Shown: positions 44,477 to 52,996 of the stretch, piece by piece
Position numbering within the stretch: the stretch's first letter is position 1
Layout: every line of letters starts with the position of its first letter
Source: Acidianus brierleyi
GTDB taxonomy: Archaea > Thermoproteota > Thermoprotei_A > Sulfolobales > Sulfolobaceae
Reading direction: 5' to 3'
DNA: 64,000 nucleotides
Assembly (NCBI RefSeq): GCF_003201835.2
Contig: NZ_CP029289.2
Location: forward strand, 2,860,501-2,924,500
Position numbers and translations under genes: made by a program
Notes under the pieces: model-generated
Told to the model about the DNA's origin: nothing
Seen by the model: the letters and a program-made list of their open reading frames with translations, nothing else
Database searches by the model: none

Positions 44477-45449
44477 TCACTTAGGCTCATAAGGCTTATT
44501 ATTATACCAAACACTCCAAACTATTCTAGCCAATTTCCTGGCTAAAGCAGTGTACAACTTCTTTCCCTTCAACTTTTCCTTATGGTTCTCGTAAAATTCT
44601 AGTAATGTAGGATTACGAGAGTAATTCATCTCAGCGAGGAAGTAGAACAAGCTGCGCAAGTACTTATTACCCTTCTTCGATATTCCCTTACTTACAGTAG
44701 CTTTACCGCTCCTCTCATTGGGTCTAAACCACAGTAGGCTACGAAGGACTCAGGGTTAGGAAAGCGTTTAATGTCTCCAACAATGCCTATTATTATCCAG
44801 AAAGTTTTCCTATTCCCGGTATAGTTAATAGAACGTGATTTTCAGACTGTGATTGTATCATTTTCTCTACTTCTTTTATTTTCTCGCTTGTTTCCAGTAG
44901 TGCTTTAGATAATACTTCGATTTCTTCAAGTACGATCTTTGTGTACTCTAAGTTGTATAATTGTATTTTGAAGTTTCCTTTAGAGAATTCTTCAAGCATT
45001 TCCTTGCTTATTTTTTCCTCGTCACTGACTAGGAATAGTGCTCTTTTTACCCTGTTCTTGTACTTTACTTCAAGGTCTTTTAGGAAGATATATAGTGTTA
45101 CTAGTTCTTTCAATGGGTTGTAGTTGTACTCCTTTGCCTTGTTTGCCATGTTTATTAGTTTTTGTGCGTCGTAAAAATCTGTTTTCTTTCCTCTCAAGTC
45201 CTTCTCCTTCCATAGTATATTTGGGCTTACTTGTAGTATCTTGATCCCTTTTTCCTTGAAGTATTGACATGGTTTTATTGAGTATGCTCCTGTCGGTTCG
45301 ACCACTATTGTGTTTAGTTTCACTTTTAGTATTTCTTCATAACCCTTCTTGTTGTTCTCGTAGACCCTCCCCTCACTCGATACTAGATGATCTTTTGATA
45401 TGTCTATTCCTAGGATCCCTACCTCTTTATCACACCTATATCCGTGCAT
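44477..45449 (-). pseudogene. IS110-family transposase relic 2 (DEDD recombinase)
   Basis: The N-terminal RuvC-like DEDD domain is intact from MHGYRCDKE: D in GIDISKDH, E in VVEPTGAY, D-D in KTDFYDAQKL. The C-terminal Transposase_20 domain is broken near 44795 (after PGIGK) and again near 44725. Reading through both shifts gives IIGIVGDIKRFPNPESFVAYCGL and then SKGISKKGNKYLRSLFYFLAEM to the stop at 44477. Full length would be about 320 residues. IS110 enzymes use a bridge RNA for target choice. Different in sequence from relic 1. Confidence 0.88.
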
Positions 45450-45578
45450 ATTATCACAATGTTCAGTCCGATGGTAGGGGTTTGTCACGCCCCCGTTCGA
45501 AGACTTTGCTTCAGTCAAAGGGTCGACCATGTTTCCCAGTTGGAGAGTATTACTCTCCCCAACTAATTAATCTATATA
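45450..45578 (-). ncRNA. candidate IS110 bridge-RNA region (relic 2)
   Basis: In the IS110 group the bridge RNA lies in the non-coding DNA before the transposase. This stretch, upstream of the relic 2 ATG, is non-coding and folds well on the minus strand: GTTGGGGAGAGT/ACTCTCCAAC (45539-45563), GACT/AGTC around 45505-45520 and GGGG/CCCC near 45490. A TATATA lies at 45573-45578. Assignment rests on position and fold only; the transcript ends are not known. Confidence 0.4.
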
Positions 45579-45635
45579 GGGTTCAAAGGGGCTGAAGACT
45601 CCATCCGTGGAGATGGATAGGCTCCACATGCTTTG
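45578..45635 (+). repeat. orphan TnpB-type left-end hairpin
   Basis: AGGGTTCAAAGGGGCTGAAGAC followed by CTCCATCC...GGAGATGGATAGG matches the left ends at 5765 and 35256 but has no tnpB behind it. The outer stem has become GGGGCT (45588-45593) with GGCTCC (45620-45625), still pairing through wobble pairs; a CAAA/TTTG extension is separated by a short insertion. It abuts the 3' end of IS110 relic 1 and the upstream end of relic 2. It is either the stump of a third TnpB element or a target on which an IS110 element landed. Confidence 0.65.
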
Positions 45636-45647
45636 CCTCTAACATGG

Positions 45648-46781
45648 CTAGGCGATAGCTTGAAGAGCCGAAGGAACTACTTGATTGGGGTCAACTTGAG
45701 GGCCTTCACCACCTCCTCCCCTATACCTAGTCTTCTTAGTCTCACCCTTGTATTCCCCATCCTTGAGTACGTGATAAACTATCCTACATATCTTGTTGGC
45801 CAAGGCTAATGTAGCCTTTTTGGAATTGCTTGTCCTCTTCAACAAGGCTTGATAGAAGCCATTAAATTGGACCGTGTTCTTAGCGGACCTTGCAACAAGG
45901 AATAGAACGCGGGATAAGTGCTTATTCCCCTTGATGAGACCGTTGTGAAATTCGGTCTTCCCGCTCTGCTTAGTCCAGAAACTCCAGCATAAGAAGCAGC
46001 TTGTTTCGAAGACTCAAACCTGCTCACGTCTCCAAGCTCAGCGTAAATTGTGGCTGCAGAGATTGGGCCTATTCCGGGTATCTTAGTCACTACTGCTTCC
46101 TCGGGTAGGAACTTCATTATCTCGTTCTCCACTTCCTTGATTTGTTCTTCTATAATGTTCAGTAGGTCCAGGAGTTGTTTTAGGATGAACGCTTCTATTC
46201 TAGTTAATTTTCTTCCCAATAATTTGGAGTACTCCTTGATCTCTTCGTCAGTTAGCTTCTCCTCATTTAGTTTTCTCACTATTTCCTTTGTCTTCTTTTC
46301 GAAGGTAGCTTGTATCCTGCTGTTTCTAGAACTTTCCTTATCTCGTTCTTTACTTGTGTCTTTCTCTCTACTAGTCCTTCTCTGTGTCTTGACATTTCTC
46401 TTAGTTCTTGCATTTCTCCCGTTGGTACGATCCTTTTACTGTGCCTGCAGCGTAGGCTATTGCGAGTCTTATGGAGTCGTTCTTGTCTGTCTTCTTGCCT
46501 AGGACTTCAACTGTTTGGACAGGGTTTATCACGTTTACTTTTAGTCCCTTGTCTCTCAGTACGTTGTATACGTGGTAGAAGTATACTCCTGTTGCTTCCA
46601 TTATTCCTTCTTCGTATCCTTCTAGGAATTTTATAAGTTCTTTGAGTCCTTCCTCGTTGTATTTGAATTCTCTCGTATCAGCTTCTTTTACTGTGTTGTT
46701 GTTTATTTCCATCTTGGTTGCAACAAGTCTTGATTCCCCCACATCTATTGCAAATACTTTAGGCTTTATCTTCCTTTCCAT
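45648..46781 (-). pseudogene. IS110-family transposase relic 1, multiply frameshifted
   Basis: The start MERKIKPKVFAIDVGESRL and DEDD residues (FAIDVGESR, MEATGVYF, KTDKNDSIRL) are intact to about 46410. Then shifts near 46410 and 46310 move through REMSRHREGLVERKTQVKNEI and FEKKTKEIVRKLNEE to the C-terminal domain VTKIPGIGPISAATIYAELGDVSRFESS. Further shifts near 45960 and 45850 lead to LLKRTSNSKKATLALANKICRIVY and the stop at 45648. At least four frameshifts; it cannot be functional. It differs from relic 2 and so entered separately. Confidence 0.88.
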
Positions 46782-47387
46782 GTGTAATACTCTTTTTCTA
46801 ATTCTTGAATTTTTCTATAATACGCGTTGTATTGTTAATTTTGTTAGGAGATAGTGCGAACTAACTATGAGAACGTCCCCTTAAATTTTTGCACACTCCT
46901 ACTCGGGATATTGTCCCACATGTTAGATCGCGGGGGACGTATAGCCAGCCTACCCCATGGGGTTTTATCCCCATGTTCACTTTCGGCTTGTGTTATTTTC
47001 TTGTTCTCTTTATAAAAGTTTTACTCTTGTAAGGCTTGTCTTCTTGTTTAGGAGTGTTGTTCGTGAAAATCGCCGTAGGAGTTCACAAAACTCCGACTAA
47101 TTTGAGACCTAGGGAAATTCGACTAGACCACACAATAATATTCAGGACAACTTTTTCATTATCTTTTATAAGATTAAATAATATTTATATAAATATTCTA
47201 AATTTAATATTAGGTTTTTAGTAAAGGAATCAAGAACAATTTACTCTAAGATATAAGGAGTTTAAAATTTATGTATTTTCCTAAGGACATAGGTTTCGAA
47301 AATAAGAACTGGCTTTAAGATCTTGTTATGGAATAATTTTTTAACAGACAAGATAAAAATTAGATTCAATTATTACAAGGCGAAAAA
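46782..47387. other. gene-free stretch upstream of IS110 relic 1
   Basis: 606 bp without a convincing gene. The left 210 bp contain the structured region described separately. A 61-codon plus-strand frame (47036-47221) has an N-terminal half with KIAVGVHKTPTNLRPREIRLD that could be a fragment of an old transposase; the rest is AT-rich leader for the gene at 47388. Confidence 0.5.
46860..46990 (-). ncRNA. candidate IS110 bridge-RNA region (relic 1)
   Basis: Upstream of the relic 1 start, the minus strand forms a perfect CATGGGG/CCCCATG hairpin (46956-46975, six-base loop) and GGGACAATATCCC (46905-46917), separated by a C/G-rich unpaired stretch. A TATAAA-type box at 47008-47018 would place a start near 46987, upstream of both hairpins. 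GC content is far above the surroundings. This layout, promoter plus two or more stem-loops before a DEDD transposase, is that of IS110 bridge RNAs. Confidence 0.45.
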
Positions 47388-47939
47388 ATGGAAGAGAAGA
47401 AGATAAGTATATTGAAATACGCTACCATAATATCGATCTTCATAATTATACCTCTGATTGTACTATCATTTTTAGTATATTTTCTTGCGTTATACTTTAC
47501 TAAATCGTCTACAATATCTTCAGAAGTCACTACAGTAACTACAATACCTATTCTTTTGGGAGGAATATCAGCAATGAGATGGTATATGGAAAAAAACGAA
47601 TTAATATCACCATTTCATAAAAATATTGTAGTCTATAATCTAGATTCTAACGATAATGTGGAAATACCAGAAGAGCTAATTAGAACTTATGAAACTAGAA
47701 TGCTATACTTTCTTGAAAATAATTTATATAATGAATATTTGAAAACTCTCAGTTTTGTAGTAAGTTTCTATCTTAAGAACGCTATTGTTAATAACGACGT
47801 TCGTAGCTTTTTGAAGGCTAAGGATCTTATAAAAAAGGGAGACTGCATAGTTAAAGAAAAGAAGATAAAAAATAATGTTATAGAATTATTTCAATTAGTG
47901 AGAAAAAAAGTCGAAGATTATAGTAAAAAATTCGAATAA
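47388..47939 (+). CDS. membrane protein with cytoplasmic helical tail
   Basis: 183 residues: membrane segments at about 8-34 and 43-62, then a charged cytoplasmic part of about 120 residues rich in helices (DVRSFLKAKDLIKKGDCIVKEKKIKNNVIELFQLV). No family recognised. A weak AGGCG site precedes the ATG. It stands alone between the IS110 region and a convergent MFS gene. Confidence 0.65.
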   Translation: MEEKKISILKYATIISIFIIIPLIVLSFLVYFLALYFTKSSTISSEVTTVTTIPILLGGISAMRWYMEKNELISPFHKNIVVYNLDSNDNVEIPEELIRTYETRMLYFLENNLYNEYLKTLSFVVSFYLKNAIVNNDVRSFLKAKDLIKKGDCIVKEKKIKNNVIELFQLVRKKVEDYSKKFE

Positions 47940-47942
47940 CTT

Positions 47943-49280
47943 TTAATGTTTTAAATTCTCCTTAAGAGGCTCTTGAGACGTTTCTTCTAAAGGTACCATA
48001 TTAGTATCGTAACCTTTCACAAACCACATAAATGATCCTCCTGCACCAAGTAACCATAGTATTAAATTAAAAATTACAAATTGTATTTCAGAAAAAGAGC
48101 TAGTAAGTTGTATAGATGCAGCATAAGAAAGCATTGGAGCAACTCTTACTAAACCTATATAAAACGCTCTGGCTTTTATTGGCATTAACGTAGGTTCGAA
48201 AATTGTCCTTACAGCCCAACCGAATTCGCTAAAGAACATATTTGCAGTTAATAAAGCATAGAAAATTCCTATAGAAAACGGAATAATTGAAGTGACTAAA
48301 AATAGAATAGGAATCATAGTCAATGTTCCACCAGAGAATGCTGCTAATGCAAACTTTCTTGATCCTAATCTTCCTGCTATCATTGCAGCTATAAATCCAG
48401 CAACTGACGCACCTAAGTTTGCTACAAATATTATTAGGTCAACCGTTGCTCCTTTAAAATAATAATCTGCTATTATGTAAGCCATTAACCCATAGGTTAG
48501 ATATTGGGATACGCTTATTATAACTAGAAACAAAAATCGCGTTAGAAATGATGTCTTTTTAGGAACATGCCATATTCCACTAACGTTCTTTGGTACAAAA
48601 AACTTCTTAGCTTCTTTTTCTGCATCTTTTTCTTTACCTGCTTTAACTAGCCATCTTACACTTTCTGGTGTCATATATCTCATTACTAGTGCTATACCTA
48701 CAAGAACTATAGCTAGTAATCCTAGAGTTCTTAGCTCAATTAGATAGGAATCTGAAAGCGAGTAGGTAAAATATGAAATTAAAGCAGCAACCATAGCACC
48801 TACATTGTCAAAGTTAGGTAGAAGAACTAACATTGATTCTCTCAATTTCAATGGCATAGTTTCTGCAGCATACGATAAAGACGTTGGAACTTCTCCTTCT
48901 ATTCCAAAATCGGCAAGTATTATTCCTAAGACTATTATGGCTAAGAACGTAATAGATGAGGACGATATTAATGAGGCAGAAGCTAGACTAGAAGTAATAA
49001 AAATTATTAATGAACCGGTTCCATAAAGGCCCATAGTTATAAAGAAAGTTCCTCTTCTTCCTAGTTTCATATCTGAAAGAGCAGAAATACCTAAGTCTCC
49101 AGCCAGTTGAGCTAAGATAGGGATTATAAGGAACCATACAGCATTTACCGATGGATAAAATATTGGTGCAATACTTGCTATAACCCCCCACATGAAAAAG
49201 CCTATTAGCAAAGATGAGAATAATGACCAGTGAGCTTTTGACCATTTCGAGAAATCTACGTCTTTTATTGAATCATCCAT
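47943..49280 (-). CDS. MFS transporter
   Basis: 445 residues and about 12 membrane helices. The loop 2-3 motif appears as ALSDMKLGRRGTFFIT, helix 4-5 as LADFGIEGEVPTSLSYAAETMPLKLRES and the central loop as MTPESVRWLVKAGKEKDAE, a sugar-porter-like layout. DFGIEGE replaces the usual R-x-G-x-G, suggesting an unusual substrate. Neighbouring genes give no clue; the divergent region of 287 bp to the esterase gene holds both promoters. Confidence 0.85.
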   Translation of the reverse strand: MDDSIKDVDFSKWSKAHWSLFSSLLIGFFMWGVIASIAPIFYPSVNAVWFLIIPILAQLAGDLGISALSDMKLGRRGTFFITMGLYGTGSLIIFITSSLASASLISSSSITFLAIIVLGIILADFGIEGEVPTSLSYAAETMPLKLRESMLVLLPNFDNVGAMVAALISYFTYSLSDSYLIELRTLGLLAIVLVGIALVMRYMTPESVRWLVKAGKEKDAEKEAKKFFVPKNVSGIWHVPKKTSFLTRFLFLVIISVSQYLTYGLMAYIIADYYFKGATVDLIIFVANLGASVAGFIAAMIAGRLGSRKFALAAFSGGTLTMIPILFLVTSIIPFSIGIFYALLTANMFFSEFGWAVRTIFEPTLMPIKARAFYIGLVRVAPMLSYAASIQLTSSFSEIQFVIFNLILWLLGAGGSFMWFVKGYDTNMVPLEETSQEPLKENLKH

Positions 49281-49567
49281 ATTTTTATCTAATTATTAAT
49301 AGCTTATAAACTTAGTTATAGGATTTTTAGATGCTAGAATATATTTTTGATTTTATATAGAAAATAAGATATAAACTAATAATTTAGATAAAATGATATA
49401 TAAGTTATAACATTCCATTAATTTAGCTATACAAAGCATTTAAATTTCCTCTTTGATACTGTAAAGATTTGATTAACTTCGAAAAATTCATTTATAAATT
49501 ACATTAATAATGATTCAATAATATTCATAATAGGATAGATTTTTTTCTTTTCATTCGCACTATATTT

Positions 49568-50488
49568 ATGCCTTTAGATCCGCAAATTAAGGAAATGCTC
49601 AACAAAATATCTTTACCTAAAATAGATTTATCCAAGATCTCTATAGAGGATTTTAGAAAATCTTCTAATCAACTTTTTAATGATCCTATTCAAGAGCCTA
49701 TAGGTAAAACTCAAGATATGGAAATAAATGGAAGCAATGGCAAAATAAGAATTAGAATATATTTCCCTACTGAATACAAGAAAAAATATCCAATTATTAT
49801 GTACTATCATGGCGGAGGATTTGTTTTTGGAAACATAGAAACACACGACAATATATGCCGACTACTTTCAAATATGTCAGGTTTCGCAGTAATATCAGTG
49901 GATTATAGACTGGCTCCAGAATATAAGTTTCCTACTGCAGTAATAGATTCCTACGATGCTGTAAGATGGGTAGCTGATAACGGGGATAAATTAGATCTAG
50001 ATACATCAAAAATTGCTGTGGCAGGAGATAGCGCAGGAGGAAATATCTCTGCATCAATTAGCTTAATGGATAGAGATAAGGGAGAAAATATAATAAAATA
50101 TCAAGCTTTAATTTATCCTGCAACGAATATGGTAGATAATTCCCCTTCTATAAATGAATTTGGAGAAGGATATTTTCTTACTTATGAATTGATGAGATTC
50201 TTCGGATTGTCGTATTTTAAAGAAGCCAAGGACGCTCTAAATCCCTACGCATCGCCTATATTTGGTAATTTAGATAAGCTACCTCCTTCCATAGTAATAA
50301 CCGCAGAATACGATCCGTTGAGAGATCAAGGAGAATTATATTCCTATTTATTAAGAAAAAATGGCAATATATCTACATGCACCAGATATAAAGGAATGAT
50401 ACATGGATTCTTGAGCTTTTATAGATACGTAGATGCAGGAAAAGACGCTATGGCACAAATCGCTGGAGTACTTCGTTATAAGCTATAA
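49568..50488 (+). CDS. HSL-family alpha/beta-hydrolase (carboxylesterase)
   Basis: 306 residues with oxyanion HGGGF (81-85), nucleophile S155 in GDSAGGN, D249 in EYDPLRD and H279 in MIHGF: the complete triad of hormone-sensitive-lipase-type archaeal esterases. It hydrolyses short- to medium-chain esters in the cytoplasm. Length is normal and the ATG at 49568 follows a TATA-like stretch. The gene stands alone. Confidence 0.94.
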   Translation: MPLDPQIKEMLNKISLPKIDLSKISIEDFRKSSNQLFNDPIQEPIGKTQDMEINGSNGKIRIRIYFPTEYKKKYPIIMYYHGGGFVFGNIETHDNICRLLSNMSGFAVISVDYRLAPEYKFPTAVIDSYDAVRWVADNGDKLDLDTSKIAVAGDSAGGNISASISLMDRDKGENIIKYQALIYPATNMVDNSPSINEFGEGYFLTYELMRFFGLSYFKEAKDALNPYASPIFGNLDKLPPSIVITAEYDPLRDQGELYSYLLRKNGNISTCTRYKGMIHGFLSFYRYVDAGKDAMAQIAGVLRYKL

Positions 50489-50504
50489 AGAGAACGCTAA
50501 TCAT

Positions 50505-50975
50505 TCAAATTTGTCTAATGAATTCATTATGTAATTCTCTGAAACCTTTTTTAGTATAAAACGACGTAGAGATGATGTTCTTTGATGGAAATAATGCAAG
50601 AATTACACTAATATCATTTTTCTTCAATTCTGAATATAAGTAATCTAATAATTTTTCTCCGACATTTCTCCTTCTATATGCGGGATATACATAAATTTCT
50701 TGAATTATACCGACCTTTTCAGGAATGTAAAAATCTCTGTTAGCTATTACTACTCTAGCACTTCCTATTACCTTTCCGTTTTCTTCAGCCACTGCTAGTA
50801 TAACGTTATCCTTTTTGAAATCTTCTTTCAATATTTTTTGGATCTTTTCTTCTAAATTGTCCGGAACTTGAAGTAATGGATCAAATTCACTATTTAGTCT
50901 ATACATCCTTGAAAACATATCTACCAAATAATCTATTTCTTCTTCTTTTGCTCTTCGCACATTCATATTGAACAC
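50505..50975 (-). CDS. GNAT-family N-acetyltransferase
   Basis: 156 residues with the acetyl-CoA-binding pattern IIQEIYVYPAYRRRNVGEKLLDYLYSELKK (about 88-117; R/Q-x-x-G-x-G/A seen as RRRNVG) and the preceding beta strand VIGSARVVIANRDF. Substrate unknown: small molecule or protein N-terminus. It lies 17 bp after the end of the convergent esterase gene. Confidence 0.88.
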   Translation of the reverse strand: MFNMNVRRAKEEEIDYLVDMFSRMYRLNSEFDPLLQVPDNLEEKIQKILKEDFKKDNVILAVAEENGKVIGSARVVIANRDFYIPEKVGIIQEIYVYPAYRRRNVGEKLLDYLYSELKKNDISVILALFPSKNIISTSFYTKKGFRELHNEFIRQI

Positions 50976-51053
50976 CTAAAACTAAATAACTTTATAATAT
51001 AATTAATTTTTACTAACATAGTTTAGATAGGATTCGTTATTATAGTTAAATAT

Positions 51054-51398
51054 TTATGGAACAGATTTTTTCTCTTCTTTTACAATACTGCATGAGAGTA
51101 TAGACTTACTGTAATTACTTACATGATTAGTAGCCAACATTATTAAATCTCTTATCTCTTTACCATTAATGGAATAATATGAGAATTTTCCATCTCTCCT
51201 TGTTTTTACTATACCACAATTCTTGAGACATGCTAAATGATGAGATATAGACGATTGTGATTTACCTAGTTCCTGAGATATTTCTTGCACACTTTTTTCT
51301 CCGTTTAATAATAAGAATACTATCTGCAGTCGTGTCTTATCTGACAGAGCTTGAAACAGAAATTCTAGCTCGTTTAACAGAGATTCCATATTTTTCAT
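51054..51398 (-). CDS. merR: ArsR-type repressor of the mercury operon (MerR)
   Basis: 114 residues, an ArsR-family winged helix: LSDKTRLQIVFLLLNGEKSVQEISQELGKSQSSISHHLACLKNCGIVKTRRDGKFSYYSI (about 17-76). Cysteines at HLACLKNC and in the C-terminal LSCS could bind Hg(II). In Sulfolobus solfataricus an ArsR-type protein named MerR controls merHA from the same divergent position, unlike bacterial MerR. It faces the perfect inverted repeat at 51439-51462. Name assigned by context. Confidence 0.88.
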   Translation of the reverse strand: MKNMESLLNELEFLFQALSDKTRLQIVFLLLNGEKSVQEISQELGKSQSSISHHLACLKNCGIVKTRRDGKFSYYSINGKEIRDLIMLATNHVSNYSKSILSCSIVKEEKKSVP

Positions 51399-51438
51399 AT
51401 AATATTTTGTTATAAGAGTTAATATATCTTATAGAATA

Positions 51439-51462
51439 TCATATGAACATTTGTTCATATGA
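51439..51462. promoter_or_regulatory. MerR operator: perfect inverted repeat at the merH promoter
   Basis: TCATATGAAC and GTTCATATGA form a perfect 10-bp inverted repeat around ATTT. It directly precedes and touches the merH TATA box (TTTATATATA, 51464-51473) and lies 40 bp upstream of merR, so a bound dimer would cover the BRE/TATA of the operon and perhaps the divergent merR start. A further half-site-like ATGTGAACA is at 51492-51500. Confidence 0.85.
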
Positions 51463-51503
51463 ATTTATATATAGGGATCCAATATATGTTTATGTGAACA
51501 AAA

Positions 51504-51659
51504 ATGAAAATGCGTATAGGTATTAAAGACGAGGGACTAAAATGTGAACACTGTGGAGCTCCGATAACTGAGGAAGATATGTACATAAGGGAAATAAACG
51601 GAACTAAACACTATTTCTGTTGTTCTCATTGTGCCGATGCATATGAGAGGGAAAAATAA
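51504..51659 (+). CDS. merH: MerH, TRASH-domain mercury metallochaperone
   Basis: A 51-residue protein that is easily missed because of its size. It has CEHCGAPI (C14, C17), then HYFCCSHCADAYE (C39, C40, C43): the TRASH metal-binding zinc-ribbon-like fold. In Sulfolobus solfataricus the merH product binds Hg(II) and is encoded before merA; gene order, size and motifs agree. The ATG is 30 bp beyond the TATA box; its TAA overlaps the ATG of merA (TAATG), so the two are translated together. Confidence 0.92.
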   Translation: MKMRIGIKDEGLKCEHCGAPITEEDMYIREINGTKHYFCCSHCADAYEREK

Positions 51660-52996
51660 TGGAAGAATTGACAATTATAGGATATGGAGCAGCAGGATTT
51701 GCTGCAACAATAAGGGCTAATGAACTAGGAATAACTCCAACACTTATAGGATATGGTCCCTTAGGAGGAACATGCGTAAACGTAGGTTGTGTTCCTTCAA
51801 AAAAAGTTTTACGAATCGGTGAAGAATATTATTTAGGAAAGAAAAGATGTAAGTGTAATGAAGATTTTTTGGAGGCATTCAAAGAAGAGAAGAAACTAGT
51901 TGAGGAAATGAGAAAAGCTAAATATGAAGATGTGCTTTCTTCATATGACGTAAAATTAATTGAAGGAAAAGCTCATTTTTTATCACCTAATTCAATCAAA
52001 ATAGGAGATAAGATAATCGAATCTAAAAAGTTTATTATATCTACTGGTTCGTCACCTTTTATTCCAGAAATAAAGGGATTAAAGGAATTAGGTTACTGGA
52101 CTAACGTAGAAGCTCTAAATCCTGATAGGAAAATTGATTCTTTAGTAATAATAGGAGGTAGAGCCCAAGCTTTAGAATTTTCTCAAATGTATAAAAGATT
52201 AGGAGTTGACGTAGCTATATTACAAAGAAGCAAAACACTAATTCCTGATTGGGAACCAGAAATCGCATTAGAAATGAAAAAGATATTAGAAGAAGAAGGT
52301 ATCATTGTAGTTACTGATGTCAAAATAAAGGAAGTTAAAAAGGGAAATAACAAAGTAATTATAACAGATAAGGGAGAAATAGAAGCAGATGAGATACTTA
52401 TAGCGACTGGAAGAAAACCTAATACAGACCTAAATTTAGAAGTAGCGGGTGTAAAAATTGGTAATAATGGAGGAATACTAGTAAATGAAGAACTTATGAC
52501 ATCTAATCCAAATATTTACGCAGCAGGCGATGTAGTAGGTGGACCAATGCTAGAGGCATTAGCTGGTAAGGAAGGTTCAGTTGCCGCAGAAAATGCAATT
52601 CTTGGATCTCACAAAAAAATAGATATGTTAAGTGTACCACAAGCTATATTTACTCAACCAAATGCTGCTAAAGTAGGATTAACTAGTTTTGAGGCAAAAA
52701 ATTTTGATAGTAGAATAGTAAAAATGAAAGATGTAGCGAAAGCAAACATTATTGACAGTAAGGGTTTGATAAAAATGATTATTGACAAGAACAATAAAAA
52801 GATTCTAGGCGTTCATATATTAAGTGATAACGCAGCAGAAGTTATAAATGAAGCAGCATTGAGCATAAAGATGAGGGCAACAGTGGACGATATAATAGAT
52901 ACTGTTCATGTATTTCCAACAATGAGTGAATCGTTAAAGCTTACCGCTCTATCTTTCAATAGAGATATAACTAAAATGAGCTGCTGTGTGGATTAA
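51659..52996 (+). CDS. merA: mercuric reductase MerA
   Basis: 445 residues of the pyridine-nucleotide disulphide oxidoreductase family: FAD motif IIGYGAAGFAATIRA (6-20), redox-active GGTCVNVGCVPSKK (C39, C44), NAD(P)H motif VIIGGRAQALEFSQMY and the FAD motif IYAAGDVVGG. The C-terminal tail ends MSCCVD with the vicinal C442-C443 that hands Hg(II) to the active site; this is what separates MerA from lipoamide dehydrogenases. There is no N-terminal NmerA domain, its chaperone role being left to MerH. Reduces Hg(II) to volatile Hg(0) using NADPH. Confidence 0.95.
   Translation: MEELTIIGYGAAGFAATIRANELGITPTLIGYGPLGGTCVNVGCVPSKKVLRIGEEYYLGKKRCKCNEDFLEAFKEEKKLVEEMRKAKYEDVLSSYDVKLIEGKAHFLSPNSIKIGDKIIESKKFIISTGSSPFIPEIKGLKELGYWTNVEALNPDRKIDSLVIIGGRAQALEFSQMYKRLGVDVAILQRSKTLIPDWEPEIALEMKKILEEEGIIVVTDVKIKEVKKGNNKVIITDKGEIEADEILIATGRKPNTDLNLEVAGVKIGNNGGILVNEELMTSNPNIYAAGDVVGGPMLEALAGKEGSVAAENAILGSHKKIDMLSVPQAIFTQPNAAKVGLTSFEAKNFDSRIVKMKDVAKANIIDSKGLIKMIIDKNNKKILGVHILSDNAAEVINEAALSIKMRATVDDIIDTVHVFPTMSESLKLTALSFNRDITKMSCCVD

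Noticed and set aside
47036..47221. 61-codon ORF after IS110 relic 1, with KTPTNLRPREIRLD
   Set aside because: It looks faintly like the tail of a transposase, but its second half is AT-rich low-complexity and no match to the TnpB or IS110 genes of this window could be shown.
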